Shown one piece after another: positions 7,835-16,445 of a stretch of 47,183 nt of DNA. The stretch spans positions 1-47,183 of the forward strand of contig PBAY01000028.1 of the NCBI GenBank assembly GCA_002717655.1. The letters are read 5' to 3'. Under the pieces are notes generated by a model. That model saw only the letters and a program-made list of their open reading frames with translations, was not told the origin of the DNA and made no database searches. The DNA is from Phycisphaerae bacterium. GTDB taxonomy: Bacteria > Planctomycetota > Phycisphaerae > Phycisphaerales > SM1A02. Each line of letters starts with the position of its first letter. Position 1 is the stretch's first letter. A program made the position numbers and the translations under genes.

Positions 7835-9364
7835 TCAGGAATCTTTCTTCTTGGTGGCTTTCTTGGTTGAAGCCTTCTTGGTCGAGGCCTTCTTGCTTGA
7901 AGCCTTCTTGGTCGAGGCCTTCTTGGTGGCGGTCTTCTTGCTTGAAGCCTTCTTGGAGGTCTTCTTCTTCGCTGCTGGCTTGGATGATCCGCCATCGGTA
8001 TGCATGGCGTTCCATTCCTCAGCGGGCATTTCCTTGATGGTCATCTTGGCTACCACGGCATCGGCAGCCTTGTCGTCTCGTACCTGGCCGCCAATCGTCG
8101 GGAGCTGACCAGCTTTGGCGAGTTCGCTGCGGACATGATCTGGTCGCAGGCCACGTTGCATGGCGATGTCGGCGATGCGCGTGTTGATCTCGCTTTCATT
8201 CACGTGGATTTCGAATTCCATCGCCAGTCGTTGCAGGATGAAGAAGGACTTGGTGCGTTCACGCATGCCGACTTCGGCTTCATTGCGAAGCTCTGCAAGT
8301 TTGATTTCCACTTCGTCCGGTGTCATTTCCCCGCCTGCCATCATTTGCTGACGCATGCGATCAAGCTCTCGCTGGATCTGCTGGGTGGAATATTTCTCCG
8401 GCAGTTCTATGTCAATTGCTTCGTTGATCTTTTCCAGCGCCTGCTGTCGAAGAACGGAGGCCTGTTCTTCATCACGGCGTTGTTCAAGTGCAAGGCGAAT
8501 CTGCTCCTGGAGAACCTCTTCGGACCCCAGATTGAACTGTTCAATCAGGCCTTCTGGAGTGTTGGGAGTGATCCGTTCTGCCAGATGGATGGTGTAGTTG
8601 ATCTTCAGATTCTTGCCGCGGAATTCCTCGCGTTCATGGCCATCTGGACCCGTTGTGGTCATGGTTACCACATCGCCGACCTTTGCCGAGCTGAAACTGC
8701 TGTTCAGATCATCCAGCAGCAGTCCAAGAACCTGTCCAGCTTCGCCTTCCGGTGGAAGGGCTACCAGCGCCTGATCATGGGTGAAGATTGGCTCATCTTC
8801 GCCTTCGGCATCAACTGAAATGGCGCCGAGCATCCGGTCCATTGGTTGGAAGTTCGATTCAATCCTGTCAGCCTTGCCGGCTCGCATGCACTGACGTTCG
8901 ATCTCTGCGTCAATATGCTCGTCTTCAACCTCAAGGAGAGGTCGAATGATTTCGATACCAGAGAAATCTGGGAGATCGAATTCAGGAAGTATGTCCACTT
9001 CAACGCTGTAGCTGAATGGTTTTCCTTCCTCGATTTTGAGATTCTCGATTCCGCCATCGACATCGGCTTCGCCAAGGATCGTGAGATTGTTGTCGTTGAC
9101 AGCAGATTCATAGCCTTCCCGGACGAGGTTCTGCATCGTCTCATCCTGCATGGCACTGCCGAAGCGTCGCTGAATCAGATGCTTCGGGGCTTTGCCTTTG
9201 CGGAAGCCAGGCAGGACTGCCTGAGACTGGAGGGTACCGATCTGGGTTTGGATGCGATCCGCAACCGTTTCGGCGGGGATCGTTACAGAGATCCGCTTGC
9301 GGGCTGGACCTGCATCCTCGACCTTGATGTCGAAGTTCTCGGCTGTCGCAGTTGATTCCGTCAT
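7835..9364 (-). CDS. tig: Trigger factor chaperone with lysine/alanine-rich tail
   Basis: Trigger factor binds the ribosome at the exit tunnel and shields nascent chains. The N-terminal ribosome-binding domain includes the signature LPGFRKGKAP (about 50-59). A degenerate FKBP-like middle domain lacks the aromatic active-site pattern, and a helical C-terminal chaperone region follows. ATG at 9364 is chosen because the family begins with a few residues before the FDIKVED strand and GGAAGG lies upstream; an earlier ATG would add 29 unusual residues. The protein is about 509 residues against a usual 430-450. The excess is largely a final 48-residue tail of KKAST/KKASS repeats resembling histone H1, encoded by 15-base tandem repeats. 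It lies downstream of trpA. Confidence 0.93.
   Translation of the reverse strand: MTESTATAENFDIKVEDAGPARKRISVTIPAETVADRIQTQIGTLQSQAVLPGFRKGKAPKHLIQRRFGSAMQDETMQNLVREGYESAVNDNNLTILGEADVDGGIENLKIEEGKPFSYSVEVDILPEFDLPDFSGIEIIRPLLEVEDEHIDAEIERQCMRAGKADRIESNFQPMDRMLGAISVDAEGEDEPIFTHDQALVALPPEGEAGQVLGLLLDDLNSSFSSAKVGDVVTMTTTGPDGHEREEFRGKNLKINYTIHLAERITPNTPEGLIEQFNLGSEEVLQEQIRLALEQRRDEEQASVLRQQALEKINEAIDIELPEKYSTQQIQRELDRMRQQMMAGGEMTPDEVEIKLAELRNEAEVGMRERTKSFFILQRLAMEFEIHVNESEINTRIADIAMQRGLRPDHVRSELAKAGQLPTIGGQVRDDKAADAVVAKMTIKEMPAEEWNAMHTDGGSSKPAAKKKTSKKASSKKTATKKASTKKASSKKASTKKASTKKATKKKDS
7838..7981 (-). repeat. 15-base tandem repeats encoding the KKAST tail of trigger factor
   Basis: Imperfect copies of a 15-base unit (on the plus strand GCCTTCTTGGTCGAG and variants) encode the pentapeptides KKAST, KKASS and KKTAT at the end of tig. 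Such arrays can change length by slippage without shifting the frame, because the unit is five codons. Confidence 0.75.
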
Positions 9365-9495
9365 GATGGTGCTCTGCCTTCCGCATCTGGGGGCGGTTGC
9401 TCCGCCCGTTGAGAACCGCAAAGGGTAGCAGATCGGCCTTCTGAAGGCCATGCTTCAAATCATGTTTGGGGGCTGGATTGGCCTCAGAGAGCCGT

Positions 9496-10278
9496 TTAGG
9501 CAAGGCCAGTGGCCAGTTCACGCGTGAAGTCAAGTGCAGCCTGTGCAGGATCTTGGGCTCCAGTCATTCGCCTTACCAGTGCCGAGCCAACGATGGCAGC
9601 GTCTGCATGAGCAGTGACTTGCTTGACGTGATCAGAGTTGGAGATTCCAAACCCCGCTGCGATGGGTAGATCACTGCAGCTTCTGACCATCTCCACCTGC
9701 CGTTGAATTTCAGGTGCCTGATCCCGCTCTCCGGTCAAGCCAGACTGGGCCAGGAGATAGATGAAGCCTCTGCAAGCCTCTGCAATCTTCCGGCATCGCT
9801 CCGGCGAGGTGGTGGGGGCGATCAGGAAGGTCAGTGAGAGGTTGTTTGCATCCGCTATTGCGCCAAGATCCATTGTTCGTGCAAGATCCATGTCAGGCAC
9901 GATCAATCCATCAAATCCTGATTGAGCTGCTTGTTCGACAAAGTCCTTCGTTCCATAGCGTTCGATGATTGATTCGCTCACCATCGCAACCAGCCCTATG
10001 GAGATCTGATCTCTGATCGATGCTGTCATCTCAAACAGATCCTGAATTCGGAGGCCAGATGTGAGTGCTTCATGCATGGAAGATGCGATGACAGGCCCGT
10101 CAGCAATCGGATCAGAGTAGGGGAATCCAATCTCAACGATGCTCGCCCCTGCATCACCCATGCCAAGCAGTGCCCGACGTGTCTGTTCGAGGTCTGGAAA
10201 TCCGCCAGTCAGAAATGGCATCAGTGCTCGTGTGCCTGCTTCGCGATGTCGGGTAAAGATGTCATCAATCCGTGACAT
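9496..10278 (-). CDS. trpA: Tryptophan synthase alpha chain
   Basis: TrpA cleaves indole-3-glycerol phosphate to indole and glyceraldehyde 3-phosphate, passing indole to TrpB. The 260-residue TIM barrel starts with a short helix, then PFLTGGFPD. The catalytic residues fall exactly at the classical positions, E49 in VEIGFPYSDP and D60 in IADGP. Phosphate-binding elements such as AGFGISN and the GSALV strand appear near the C-terminus. TrpB, usually adjacent, is not in the window. The gene starts three bases after the stop of a MazG-like gene on the same strand, so they probably form an operon. Confidence 0.95.
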   Translation of the reverse strand: MSRIDDIFTRHREAGTRALMPFLTGGFPDLEQTRRALLGMGDAGASIVEIGFPYSDPIADGPVIASSMHEALTSGLRIQDLFEMTASIRDQISIGLVAMVSESIIERYGTKDFVEQAAQSGFDGLIVPDMDLARTMDLGAIADANNLSLTFLIAPTTSPERCRKIAEACRGFIYLLAQSGLTGERDQAPEIQRQVEMVRSCSDLPIAAGFGISNSDHVKQVTAHADAAIVGSALVRRMTGAQDPAQAALDFTRELATGLA

Positions 10279-10281
10279 GAT

Positions 10282-10578
10282 CTACTTGGTCCCCTCGGGG
10301 CCACCATCGGCCAGATACTTCTCATGAATGGCATCGGCCAGATCAACGCCGGTGATATTGGCCAGTGTCGCCATCCAGGCCATGACGTCGGCAAATTCTT
10401 CCCGAAGATTCTGGTCATCACCATCGCCACGTTCTCGTTTGGCGAGGGCCTCTGAAAGTTCGCCGACTTCCTCCATGAACCAGAGGAAGGTCGAGGGTAC
10501 GCCGCGAGCCGAGTCGGTCTCGTAATACCGGTCGTGGATCAGGGCCTGGAAGTTTCTGAGTGTGGAATCTGCTGACAT
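10282..10578 (-). CDS. MazG-like nucleotide pyrophosphohydrolase
   Basis: MazG-type enzymes hydrolyse nucleoside triphosphates to monophosphates and pyrophosphate, often cleansing non-canonical nucleotides. The 98-residue product has the all-alpha fold signature, with E36-E37-x-x-E40 in FMEEVGELSEAL and a second acidic helix E61-x-x-D64 in EEFADVMAW that would bind magnesium. It is a single short domain like the compact MazG/dUTPase-like proteins, unlike the two-domain E. coli MazG. It stands three bases before trpA, suggesting shared transcription without an obvious functional link. In other bacteria a histidine-pathway phosphoribosyl-ATP pyrophosphohydrolase has a related fold, but the motifs here fit MazG better. 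Confidence 0.8.
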   Translation of the reverse strand: MSADSTLRNFQALIHDRYYETDSARGVPSTFLWFMEEVGELSEALAKRERGDGDDQNLREEFADVMAWMATLANITGVDLADAIHEKYLADGGPEGTK

Positions 10579-10653
10579 GATGGCTCAGGATACATCCGGC
10601 AGGGCAAAGGCGGGTTCCGGCCCTGTTTCTAAATCCGATCATCCATGGGCACG

Positions 10654-10681
10654 TTGCCCTGATCAGGTTGCCGTGTACAAT
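10654..10681 (+). promoter_or_regulatory. Promoter for tRNA-Val
   Basis: TTGCCC (four of six to -35) and TACAAT (five of six to -10) are separated by 16 bases. The start would fall near 10688, about 30 bases before the mature tRNA. Confidence 0.5.
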
Positions 10682-10717
10682 GCTGCGACTGGAGCGGTCG
10701 CGCGTTCTGGTAGCTCA

Positions 10718-10791
10718 GGGCCATTGGCGCAGTTGGCTAGCGCGCTTGTATGACACACAAGAGGTCACTGGTTCAAGTCCAGTATGGCCCA
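10718..10791 (+). tRNA. tRNA-Val(GAC)
   Basis: The sequence folds into a full cloverleaf. The acceptor stem pairs GGGCCAT with ATGGCCC and has an A discriminator. The D arm has GCGC/GCGC. The anticodon stem CTTGT/ACAAG has loop ATGACAC, giving anticodon GAC. The T arm ACTGG/CCAGT has loop TTCAAGT. The 3' CCA is not encoded. Length is 74 nt. Confidence 0.95.
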
Positions 10792-10804
10792 CTTGAGACG
10801 ACAG

Positions 10805-10838
10805 GAACCCCGCTTCATGGCGGGGTTCTTTCGTTTCT
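10805..10838 (+). terminator. Intrinsic terminator after tRNA-Val
   Basis: A perfect 9-bp stem GAACCCCGC/GCGGGGTTC closes a TTCATG loop and is followed by a T-rich tract (TTTCGTTTCT). It lies 13 bases past the tRNA end. Confidence 0.85.
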
Positions 10839-10994
10839 GTGACGAGGCCGGCTATTCCGGCATCATGTGTTTATGATCTTTTGTACCCATCACGGGAGAA
10901 GTGGTTGTAAATCGAGGTTGGCGTTTCGGGCATCGAATCAGAACCGAGGTTTGGTAGCTCGCATCACTGGAAATCGTCCAGAAGGAGAGTTCGA

Positions 10995-11426
10995 ATGATG
11001 AGATGGCTTTGTGTTGTTGCGATCGCTCTTGCCTGTTTCGGATGTGGTAATTCGTCCGCGCCAGGTACTGATGCATGGCTGGTTGGCAAGTGGAGTCTGG
11101 AGTCCCAGGATGTAGATGACATCTTGAGCGTCGAATTCTGGTCCAACCACGGCGCGAGAGTGTATGAAAGGATTGATCCTGATGATGGTGCATGGCAGCT
11201 TCAGGGTGACCTTCTTGTGATGCTGCATATCCCGGACAGTAATGAATCCACTCCTGATCTGGAACGAGTGAATGAGGCGCTGAAGGAGTATGCCTCGGAT
11301 CCGAGTGTCGCCAAGGGTGAAGAGCTTTGGAAGTTGTCAGACCTCAAGCGGGACAGCTTTACAATCAGTGTCGATACGGGCAGAAGAACCCTTGTCATCA
11401 AAGCGAAGCGTGTCAAGGATTCATAG
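10995..11426 (+). CDS. Putative lipoprotein of unknown function
   Basis: The 143-residue product begins with a basic, hydrophobic signal ending in a lipobox, LACFGC, so cysteine 17 would be lipidated and the protein held in a membrane facing the periplasm. The mature part starts with a serine-rich linker, then WLVGKWSLESQDVDDILSVEFW, and includes a GAWQLQGDLLVM strand. This layout resembles small lipocalin-like domains (a W-x-x-G-K-W start and alternating strands), but I cannot name a family. The start is supported by AAGGAG seven bases upstream. It stands alone after the tRNA terminator and faces a minus-strand gene of unknown function. Confidence 0.7.
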   Translation: MMRWLCVVAIALACFGCGNSSAPGTDAWLVGKWSLESQDVDDILSVEFWSNHGARVYERIDPDDGAWQLQGDLLVMLHIPDSNESTPDLERVNEALKEYASDPSVAKGEELWKLSDLKRDSFTISVDTGRRTLVIKAKRVKDS

Positions 11427-11503
11427 CTGGTTGTTGCCTTGAAGTATTTGATCGCAGGTCTCAGGCTGACTTGAATTGATGTCTGCGCCATTACTGATCC
11501 TGA

Positions 11504-12517
11504 CTAGTCAGCCTGTTTGATTGTGCTAAGCGCATCTTTCGCTTTGTCGCCGACCCTTCTCCAATCCAGCTTGTTGCTGCGACTGTTTGTTTCACGTTCT
11601 CTCTTCTCGGCGTTGGCCAGGATCCGAGTGGCCCAGGTGTGGATCGCCTCTTCATGTCCGCCAGTTGGATCTGAAGCATGCCAGCCCAGATAGAGTGGAA
11701 GCCTCAGTTCCGCTGCGACATCGAGACTGTCTGGATACATGGTTGAATCAAGAAGCGTCTCTGCATCCTGATAGTTCTGGCTCAGGATCTGGACTCTGGC
11801 TTCCGCCAGATCCCGCTGGCGAGTGAGGGACTCGAAATCCGAAGTGCCAATCCTATTTTCCTTGGTTTCAAACAGGCGTTCCAGCCAGGGCAGCGACATG
11901 ATCGCCTCCATCTGGTCGAGCTTTTCCTGGCAGCTGATGAGATTCGCCTCTTTGAAGCTGTGCTTGCTGAACAAGGCGTACATGCCTATCTGATTTGCGA
12001 TGTACTCGCAGAGCGAATCCTTCTTGCCATGAACGCTCAGCAGTCCGAGTCGATCTGGCACGTCTGCCGTCTTCCATGCCATCTCGAGAAACGGAAGCAG
12101 TCTGTCGATATCAGGCAATCCATGTGATCTGCCGCTTTGGAGCGTCTGGAAAAAACGGTTGTAGACAAAGGTTGTTTCAGGCCCGTCGTCTCCGTGGATG
12201 GAGCGAACGATGTCAATGGTGTCCCAGGCCTCCTTCAAGGCCTCATTGGCCCGCCCTTTGCCCTTGATGATTGCTCGAGTTGCCATGAGCCCAGCCACGG
12301 CGATTGCAGGAGTGAGAGTTGCGTTGTAGTTCTCGGCCTTGTGGCCTTGTGCGATCTGCCAGAACTTCACATGAAAGGACTGGTAGTCGTGCATGTCCTC
12401 AGCGGTCTTTGTAGGAAAGACGACTTTCTGCTCGGTGTCATTCATCCTCAGCACAATGTCCCAGCTGACAAGGGAAATCAGAGCGAGCAGCAAGACGATG
12501 ACTGTTGCGTTCTTCAT
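11504..12517 (-). CDS. Membrane-anchored protein of unknown function
   Basis: The 337-residue product has one N-terminal hydrophobic segment (about residues 5-24, VIVLLLALISLVSWDIVL) that could be an uncleaved anchor, followed by a soluble, mostly helical, charged region. No catalytic motif is apparent. Alternating amphipathic helices such as LARAEARVQILSQ-like and YQDAETLLDS segments hint at TPR-like repeats, but no clear repeat unit emerges. An AGGTG sequence seven bases before the ATG supports the start. It converges with the lipoprotein gene at 10995 and diverges from the beta-helix gene. I do not recognise the family. Confidence 0.65.
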   Translation of the reverse strand: MKNATVIVLLLALISLVSWDIVLRMNDTEQKVVFPTKTAEDMHDYQSFHVKFWQIAQGHKAENYNATLTPAIAVAGLMATRAIIKGKGRANEALKEAWDTIDIVRSIHGDDGPETTFVYNRFFQTLQSGRSHGLPDIDRLLPFLEMAWKTADVPDRLGLLSVHGKKDSLCEYIANQIGMYALFSKHSFKEANLISCQEKLDQMEAIMSLPWLERLFETKENRIGTSDFESLTRQRDLAEARVQILSQNYQDAETLLDSTMYPDSLDVAAELRLPLYLGWHASDPTGGHEEAIHTWATRILANAEKRERETNSRSNKLDWRRVGDKAKDALSTIKQAD

Positions 12518-12838
12518 TCATTGGCACCTTTGCTTGGCTGGGTGAAGCTGAGTGGCTCATCATCGGCATTGGTTCAAATAGTCCTACGGTTTGAACCCAG
12601 ACATGAATTTATGAGGCTGATGGCCATTTTGCACGCTTGTAGCGGATCGGCCTTCATGGCCTGTTTTTCGTACATCCAGTTGCAGGCAGGCCAGTTTGCG
12701 TGGGTGAAAGGCCCCTGGGCCGGCGATGGAGCCCAATCCTTCTCGATCCGGCACATATTCCTCTTCATGAGTCGTATTGGTTCTTGAATGCTGCCATCGG
12801 GCAGTCAAGATAAAGCCATGCTCAGTCGGAGCTCGAAC
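12518..12838. other. Intergenic region with an 8-bp inverted repeat
   Basis: This 321-base stretch separates a minus-strand gene from the plus-strand beta-helix gene. GGTTCAAA (12571-12578) and TTTGAACC (12590-12597) form a perfect inverted repeat with an 11-base gap, which could be a regulator site or a weak hairpin. A 64-codon minus-strand frame (12574-12768) lacks a good ribosome site and family resemblance, so I do not call it a gene. Confidence 0.45.
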
Positions 12839-14569
12839 ATGTTGAAGATGCTTTTGATGTTGTTGGCAGTGGTTCTCTCTGCAGCCACTCAGGCCAATGC
12901 TGCCGTGATCGATGTGCCGGGTGACCAGCCAACCATCCAGGCTGCGATCGGTGTTGCTGTTGCGGGCGATGTCATCGTGGTTCAGCCCGGGGTGTACCAG
13001 GAACAGATTGACTTTCTTGGAAAGGCCATCGTCATCAAATCCGATGGAGGGCCTGAAGTCACGACCATCGACGGCATGGGAATGGGAACGGTGGTGAAAG
13101 CCGTTTCCGGTGAAACCTCAAAGTCTGTTCTGTCTGGTTTTCGTGTCCGCAACGGAGCTGATGTCACTGGAGGTGGAGTTCGAATCATTGATTCATCACC
13201 AGCGATTGTGAATTGTCACATCATCAATTCAAACGCGACTTTCGGTGGTGGGGTCTACACGCAGGGTGGCGATCCTCAGTTGCTCGAGTGTTGTATTGCG
13301 AACAATACGGCATCCAATGGGGCTGGCTTGTTCGCAACTGGTAATGCGACCGCTGTTGAGTGTCACTTCATCGAGAACATTGCATCATTTACGGGCGGTG
13401 GCATTCAGGTAGAGGACGGCAATCTTGAGCTCAGCAACTCTTTGATCCAGAACAATGAGGCTGGATTCAATCAGGAGCAGCAGGGCACTGGTGGCGGCAT
13501 TCACGCCATTGAGTCAACGGTGCTCGTGAGTGATCTTGAGCTGCTGGAAAACAGGGCATGGACGGCCGGCGGGATCTGGTCCTACAGATGCGAGATTCAA
13601 TTTGTTGAAGCCATCTTCAACAGGAACATCGCCAAGATTGACGGGGCAGCCGTCTATGGAATCCATGGTTCGCACGGGTACGAACGTTGTGAGATTCGAA
13701 ATGGCGAGGCTCAATCCGGTGCAGGCTTGATGCATCTGGAATCTCATGTGGTGGTCGTCGACTGTGAGTTCGAAGGAAATATGGCATCAGTCAGCGGTGG
13801 TGGCTTCCACGGGCAGTCGCTGGCAGGTGGTTCCTGTATCTTTGCTTCGACATTCAACCAGAACATTGCAGATGTCGGTGCCGGTCTGTTCATGACTCAG
13901 ACGACAGGTTTCAATCTCAATGCAACGGTATTCGTGAGCAATGAGGCTTCATCGCATGGTGGTGGACTTTGCTTTCAGGGCATGGGATTCCAGTCACATG
14001 GCTGCGTCATGCTCGGGAACATCTCATCACAGCATGGTGCAGGTTCTTCGTTGATTGACAGTACTGGGCAGTTCTATGGGTTGACTGCCGGGCAGAACAA
14101 TGCGACTGCTGATGGTGGAGTTGCTCATATCGAAGGTGGGTTCATCTACTACTTTGGTTCGGAGATGCAATCGAATCAAGCCAGCCTCGGTGGTGGTGTG
14201 GCCTGTCGCGCCTGCGAAGTGGACGTGTCAGGGAGCAGGATCCGAATCAACGATGCTGATGTGGCTGGCGGCGGCTTTCACATTGATGCGGCTGGAATGC
14301 TGAAGCTTGGCGGTACGACGGTCTGTGGCAATGCTCCAGATCAGATCATCGGTCCGTTCCTGGAGATTGCGCCCAATGTGATCGCGGACGAATGTGGCAG
14401 CTGTACTGGAGATGTCGATCTGGATGAATTCGTCGGTATCGATGATCTGCTTGCAGTCGTGGCGGCCTGGGGAGGTTGTGGTCTCTGTCCAGAGGACACG
14501 AATGAAGATGGTGTGGTCGACATCGTGGATCTTCTTGCCGTTCTTGAGAACTGGGGATGGTGCCCGTAG
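12839..14569 (+). CDS. Secreted right-handed beta-helix protein with dockerin-like C-terminus
   Basis: A signal peptide (MLKMLLMLLAVVLSAATQANA) is followed by VIDVPGDQPTIQAAI, the typical opening of pectate-lyase-fold proteins. After it come many glycine-rich turns of about 20-25 residues containing NxAxxGGG patterns, characteristic of parallel beta-helices of the polymorphic outer-membrane or right-handed helix type. The last 56 residues (about 521-576) hold two calcium-loop segments, DVDLDEFVGIDDLLAV and DTNEDGVVDIVDLLAV, like a dockerin. A cysteine pair lies near the module ends and the protein finishes WGWCP. The start was chosen by GGAG seven bases before the ATG; an upstream ATG would spoil the signal peptide. 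No catalytic residue set identifies a lyase, so it may be a surface adhesin or polysaccharide-binding protein. Confidence 0.82.
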   Translation: MLKMLLMLLAVVLSAATQANAAVIDVPGDQPTIQAAIGVAVAGDVIVVQPGVYQEQIDFLGKAIVIKSDGGPEVTTIDGMGMGTVVKAVSGETSKSVLSGFRVRNGADVTGGGVRIIDSSPAIVNCHIINSNATFGGGVYTQGGDPQLLECCIANNTASNGAGLFATGNATAVECHFIENIASFTGGGIQVEDGNLELSNSLIQNNEAGFNQEQQGTGGGIHAIESTVLVSDLELLENRAWTAGGIWSYRCEIQFVEAIFNRNIAKIDGAAVYGIHGSHGYERCEIRNGEAQSGAGLMHLESHVVVVDCEFEGNMASVSGGGFHGQSLAGGSCIFASTFNQNIADVGAGLFMTQTTGFNLNATVFVSNEASSHGGGLCFQGMGFQSHGCVMLGNISSQHGAGSSLIDSTGQFYGLTAGQNNATADGGVAHIEGGFIYYFGSEMQSNQASLGGGVACRACEVDVSGSRIRINDADVAGGGFHIDAAGMLKLGGTTVCGNAPDQIIGPFLEIAPNVIADECGSCTGDVDLDEFVGIDDLLAVVAAWGGCGLCPEDTNEDGVVDIVDLLAVLENWGWCP

Positions 14570-14614
14570 TGGACCCAACCTGCGAAACAGCATCGCTGAA
14601 CGTACAGTGGTGCC

Positions 14615-15718
14615 ATGTTTCACATACTGCTGATTGTTCATGGCGTTCTTGGCCTGGCTGGATTTCAGCCATTGCCGGTGTCCAATTCCTCCTTTGAGGA
14701 AGAGTCGCTCTCGTGGGAGGTTGGTGGTGGTCTGCAGGCTGAGAATGCCTGCATCGTGACGCCTGGCGCCACCGCCGATACCAGCCGGGGAAAGTGTCTT
14801 GCGCTTGGCCTTGGCCATCATGTCCAGACCGTGGATCCGGTCGTAGACAATCTTGCAGTCGGCAGTTCAGTTGATGTCAATCTGTCTCTGCGTGCCAGCA
14901 AGGAAGACGCCTTGCTGGCCGTTGAGCTGGTCGGGGATGACGGAGCGGTTCTGGCGCGGCAGGTTCTCGACCCGACAAGAGCGTGGTCACGCTACAGGGC
15001 CATTCTGGTAAGGAATGACAACGCGACCGGTACGTGCCGTGTTCGCCTCCGCAGAACCGGCGGACGCGGTCGCATTCTGATCGACAACATTGCCATGGAG
15101 CATGTCGGGCCTGTCGAGGATGACTTCGTTTCCTTGTTTGACGGGAAGTCGCTGGATGGCTGGATCGGAGATACAAAGGGCTATGAGGTCTTTGATGGGG
15201 CGATTCGCTGCAAGCCGGAACAGGGTGGTGATCTCCGGAGTGTTGATGAGTATGAGGACTTCGTGCTTCGATTCGAATTCAAGCTCTCCCCGGGTGGCAA
15301 CAACGGCATTGCGGTTCGTGCGCCTGTGAAGGGCAATGCGGCCTATGAGGGGATGGAGATTCAGGTGCTCGACAGCATGGCGCCTGGTTATGCCACGCTC
15401 AAGCCGTGGCAGTATCACGGATCCGCTTATGGAATTGCTGCCGCTGAACGTGGATGGCTTCTTCCGCCTGGTTCATGGAACCGAGAAGAGATCAGGCTGG
15501 AAGGTTCACGCCTGAAGGTCACCTTGAATGGTCATGTGATTCTTGATGTTGATGTCCAGGCTGCGATTCAGGCCGGTGCGCCTTCGGGCAATGCTCATGC
15601 AGGTGCCAGCAGGAGATCCGGCCACATTGGATTCTGTGGTCATGGAAGTGATGTTTCATTCCGTGACATACGGATTCAAACACTGGAGTCAGCCAAGCCG
15701 ACTCCGTCGGCTGAATAG
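14615..15718 (+). CDS. Secreted DUF1080 (3-keto-disaccharide hydrolase-like) protein
   Basis: The 367-residue product has a signal peptide (about residues 1-17). Residues about 18-160 look like a galactose-binding-type beta-sandwich (SFEEESLSWEVGGG through RGRILIDNIAMEHV). A DUF1080 concanavalin-like domain follows from FVSLFDGKSLDGW (about 170) to the end, with GGNNGIAVRAP, AYEGMEIQVLD and GHIGFCGHG, which are hallmark positions. Members of this family are reported as 3-keto-disaccharide hydrolases and are very numerous in planctomycetes. There is no dockerin-like tail, unlike its neighbours. No ribosome site is evident before the ATG. It follows the beta-helix gene by 45 bases and may be cotranscribed, suggesting a role in extracellular glycan degradation. 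Confidence 0.85.
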   Translation: MFHILLIVHGVLGLAGFQPLPVSNSSFEEESLSWEVGGGLQAENACIVTPGATADTSRGKCLALGLGHHVQTVDPVVDNLAVGSSVDVNLSLRASKEDALLAVELVGDDGAVLARQVLDPTRAWSRYRAILVRNDNATGTCRVRLRRTGGRGRILIDNIAMEHVGPVEDDFVSLFDGKSLDGWIGDTKGYEVFDGAIRCKPEQGGDLRSVDEYEDFVLRFEFKLSPGGNNGIAVRAPVKGNAAYEGMEIQVLDSMAPGYATLKPWQYHGSAYGIAAAERGWLLPPGSWNREEIRLEGSRLKVTLNGHVILDVDVQAAIQAGAPSGNAHAGASRRSGHIGFCGHGSDVSFRDIRIQTLESAKPTPSAE

Positions 15719-15821
15719 TGGGGCATTCAGACCACTCTCAGGCCTGCTGGTTGCTCATCCTCTCTTTACTGCTTGACACAGACGGCTTCAAGATCCAGCA
15801 TGCAGGGTGGGAGGTGTGCTG

Positions 15822-16445
15822 ATGAACAGGTTGATCATGCCATTTGCTGGGTTCACGTCCGTCTTGATTTCGGCCGCAAGTGCTCTTGCAGGCTACGGAA
15901 CCGTGACCTGGGGTAACTGGTCCTGGGATCCGGTCTCAGGTGTCGGTGATGTCGAAGTCATGTGGCAGAGCGATACATCGCTTTATGGTTTCCAGTTTGA
16001 TGTCCCCGATGGGTTCGAGGTTCTGGCACTCACGGGGTTGGAGTGTGATGAGGGCTGGTCCCTGTATCACAATGAAGTGCGAGTGCTGGCCTTTGCGGCT
16101 CAGAACGGCGCTGAAATCGGAGCATCGGAGAATTCAGTTGGATTGATCCGGATGGACTTCTTCGCATCAGGTGGAGAGTTGTCTTTTGTTGATGCGGTCT
16201 TCGCTGCAATTGGTGGCGAAGAGATCGAAACCGACTCGAGTGACACGTTGGATCTTGAACAGCAGCAGTGTTCGGAAGACATCTATCCTTCAGGCGCCGG
16301 AGACGGGCAGGTGAATGTCAATGACGTTCTGGCCGTGCTGGGTGACTGGGGAGCAAGTGGAAGTCCATACGATGTGACCGGTGATGGGGTCATCGATGTC
16401 AACGACATCCTCGCGATCCTCAATGCATGGGGAGCATGTGAGTGA
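15822..16445 (+). CDS. Small secreted protein with cohesin-like domain and dockerin-like C-terminus
   Basis: The 207-residue product has a signal peptide (about 1-23) and a compact beta-rich domain of about 120 residues. Strands such as DVEVMWQSDTSLYGFQFDV, FEVLALTGLE and SVGLIRMDFFA recall the cohesin/carbohydrate-binding beta-sandwich pattern, in which YGFQFDV and the LxxIxF-like strand are typical. The last 55 residues carry two calcium loops, including DVTGDGVIDVNDILAI, and end WGACE. ATG at 15822 is chosen because GGGAGG lies seven bases upstream; a GTG 15 bases earlier is possible. Its TGA overlaps the GTG of the next gene, so translation is coupled. The cohesin assignment is from visual pattern only. 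Confidence 0.7.
   Translation: MNRLIMPFAGFTSVLISAASALAGYGTVTWGNWSWDPVSGVGDVEVMWQSDTSLYGFQFDVPDGFEVLALTGLECDEGWSLYHNEVRVLAFAAQNGAEIGASENSVGLIRMDFFASGGELSFVDAVFAAIGGEEIETDSSDTLDLEQQQCSEDIYPSGAGDGQVNVNDVLAVLGDWGASGSPYDVTGDGVIDVNDILAILNAWGACE

Noticed and set aside
7838..7981. Tandem repeats as a possible CRISPR array
   Set aside because: The repeats are 15 bases, contiguous without spacers and inside a coding frame, so they are a protein repeat tail.
8000..8818. A 272-codon plus-strand reading frame
   Set aside because: It lies wholly antisense to trigger factor, which has unmistakable family motifs. The antisense product has no signature, and long antisense frames are common in GC-rich coding DNA.
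9365..9451. A 29-residue N-terminal extension of trigger factor
   Set aside because: The added residues are unlike the family, and the ATG at 9364 has a reasonable upstream GGAAGG.
12574..12768. A 64-codon minus-strand reading frame
   Set aside because: The start lacks a good ribosome site, the stop is inside an inverted repeat, and no family resemblance is visible. It was left as part of the intergenic note.
12137..12787. A 216-codon plus-strand reading frame
   Set aside because: Its first part is antisense to the membrane-anchored protein gene and its second part runs through the intergenic spacer. It has no ribosome site or family pattern.
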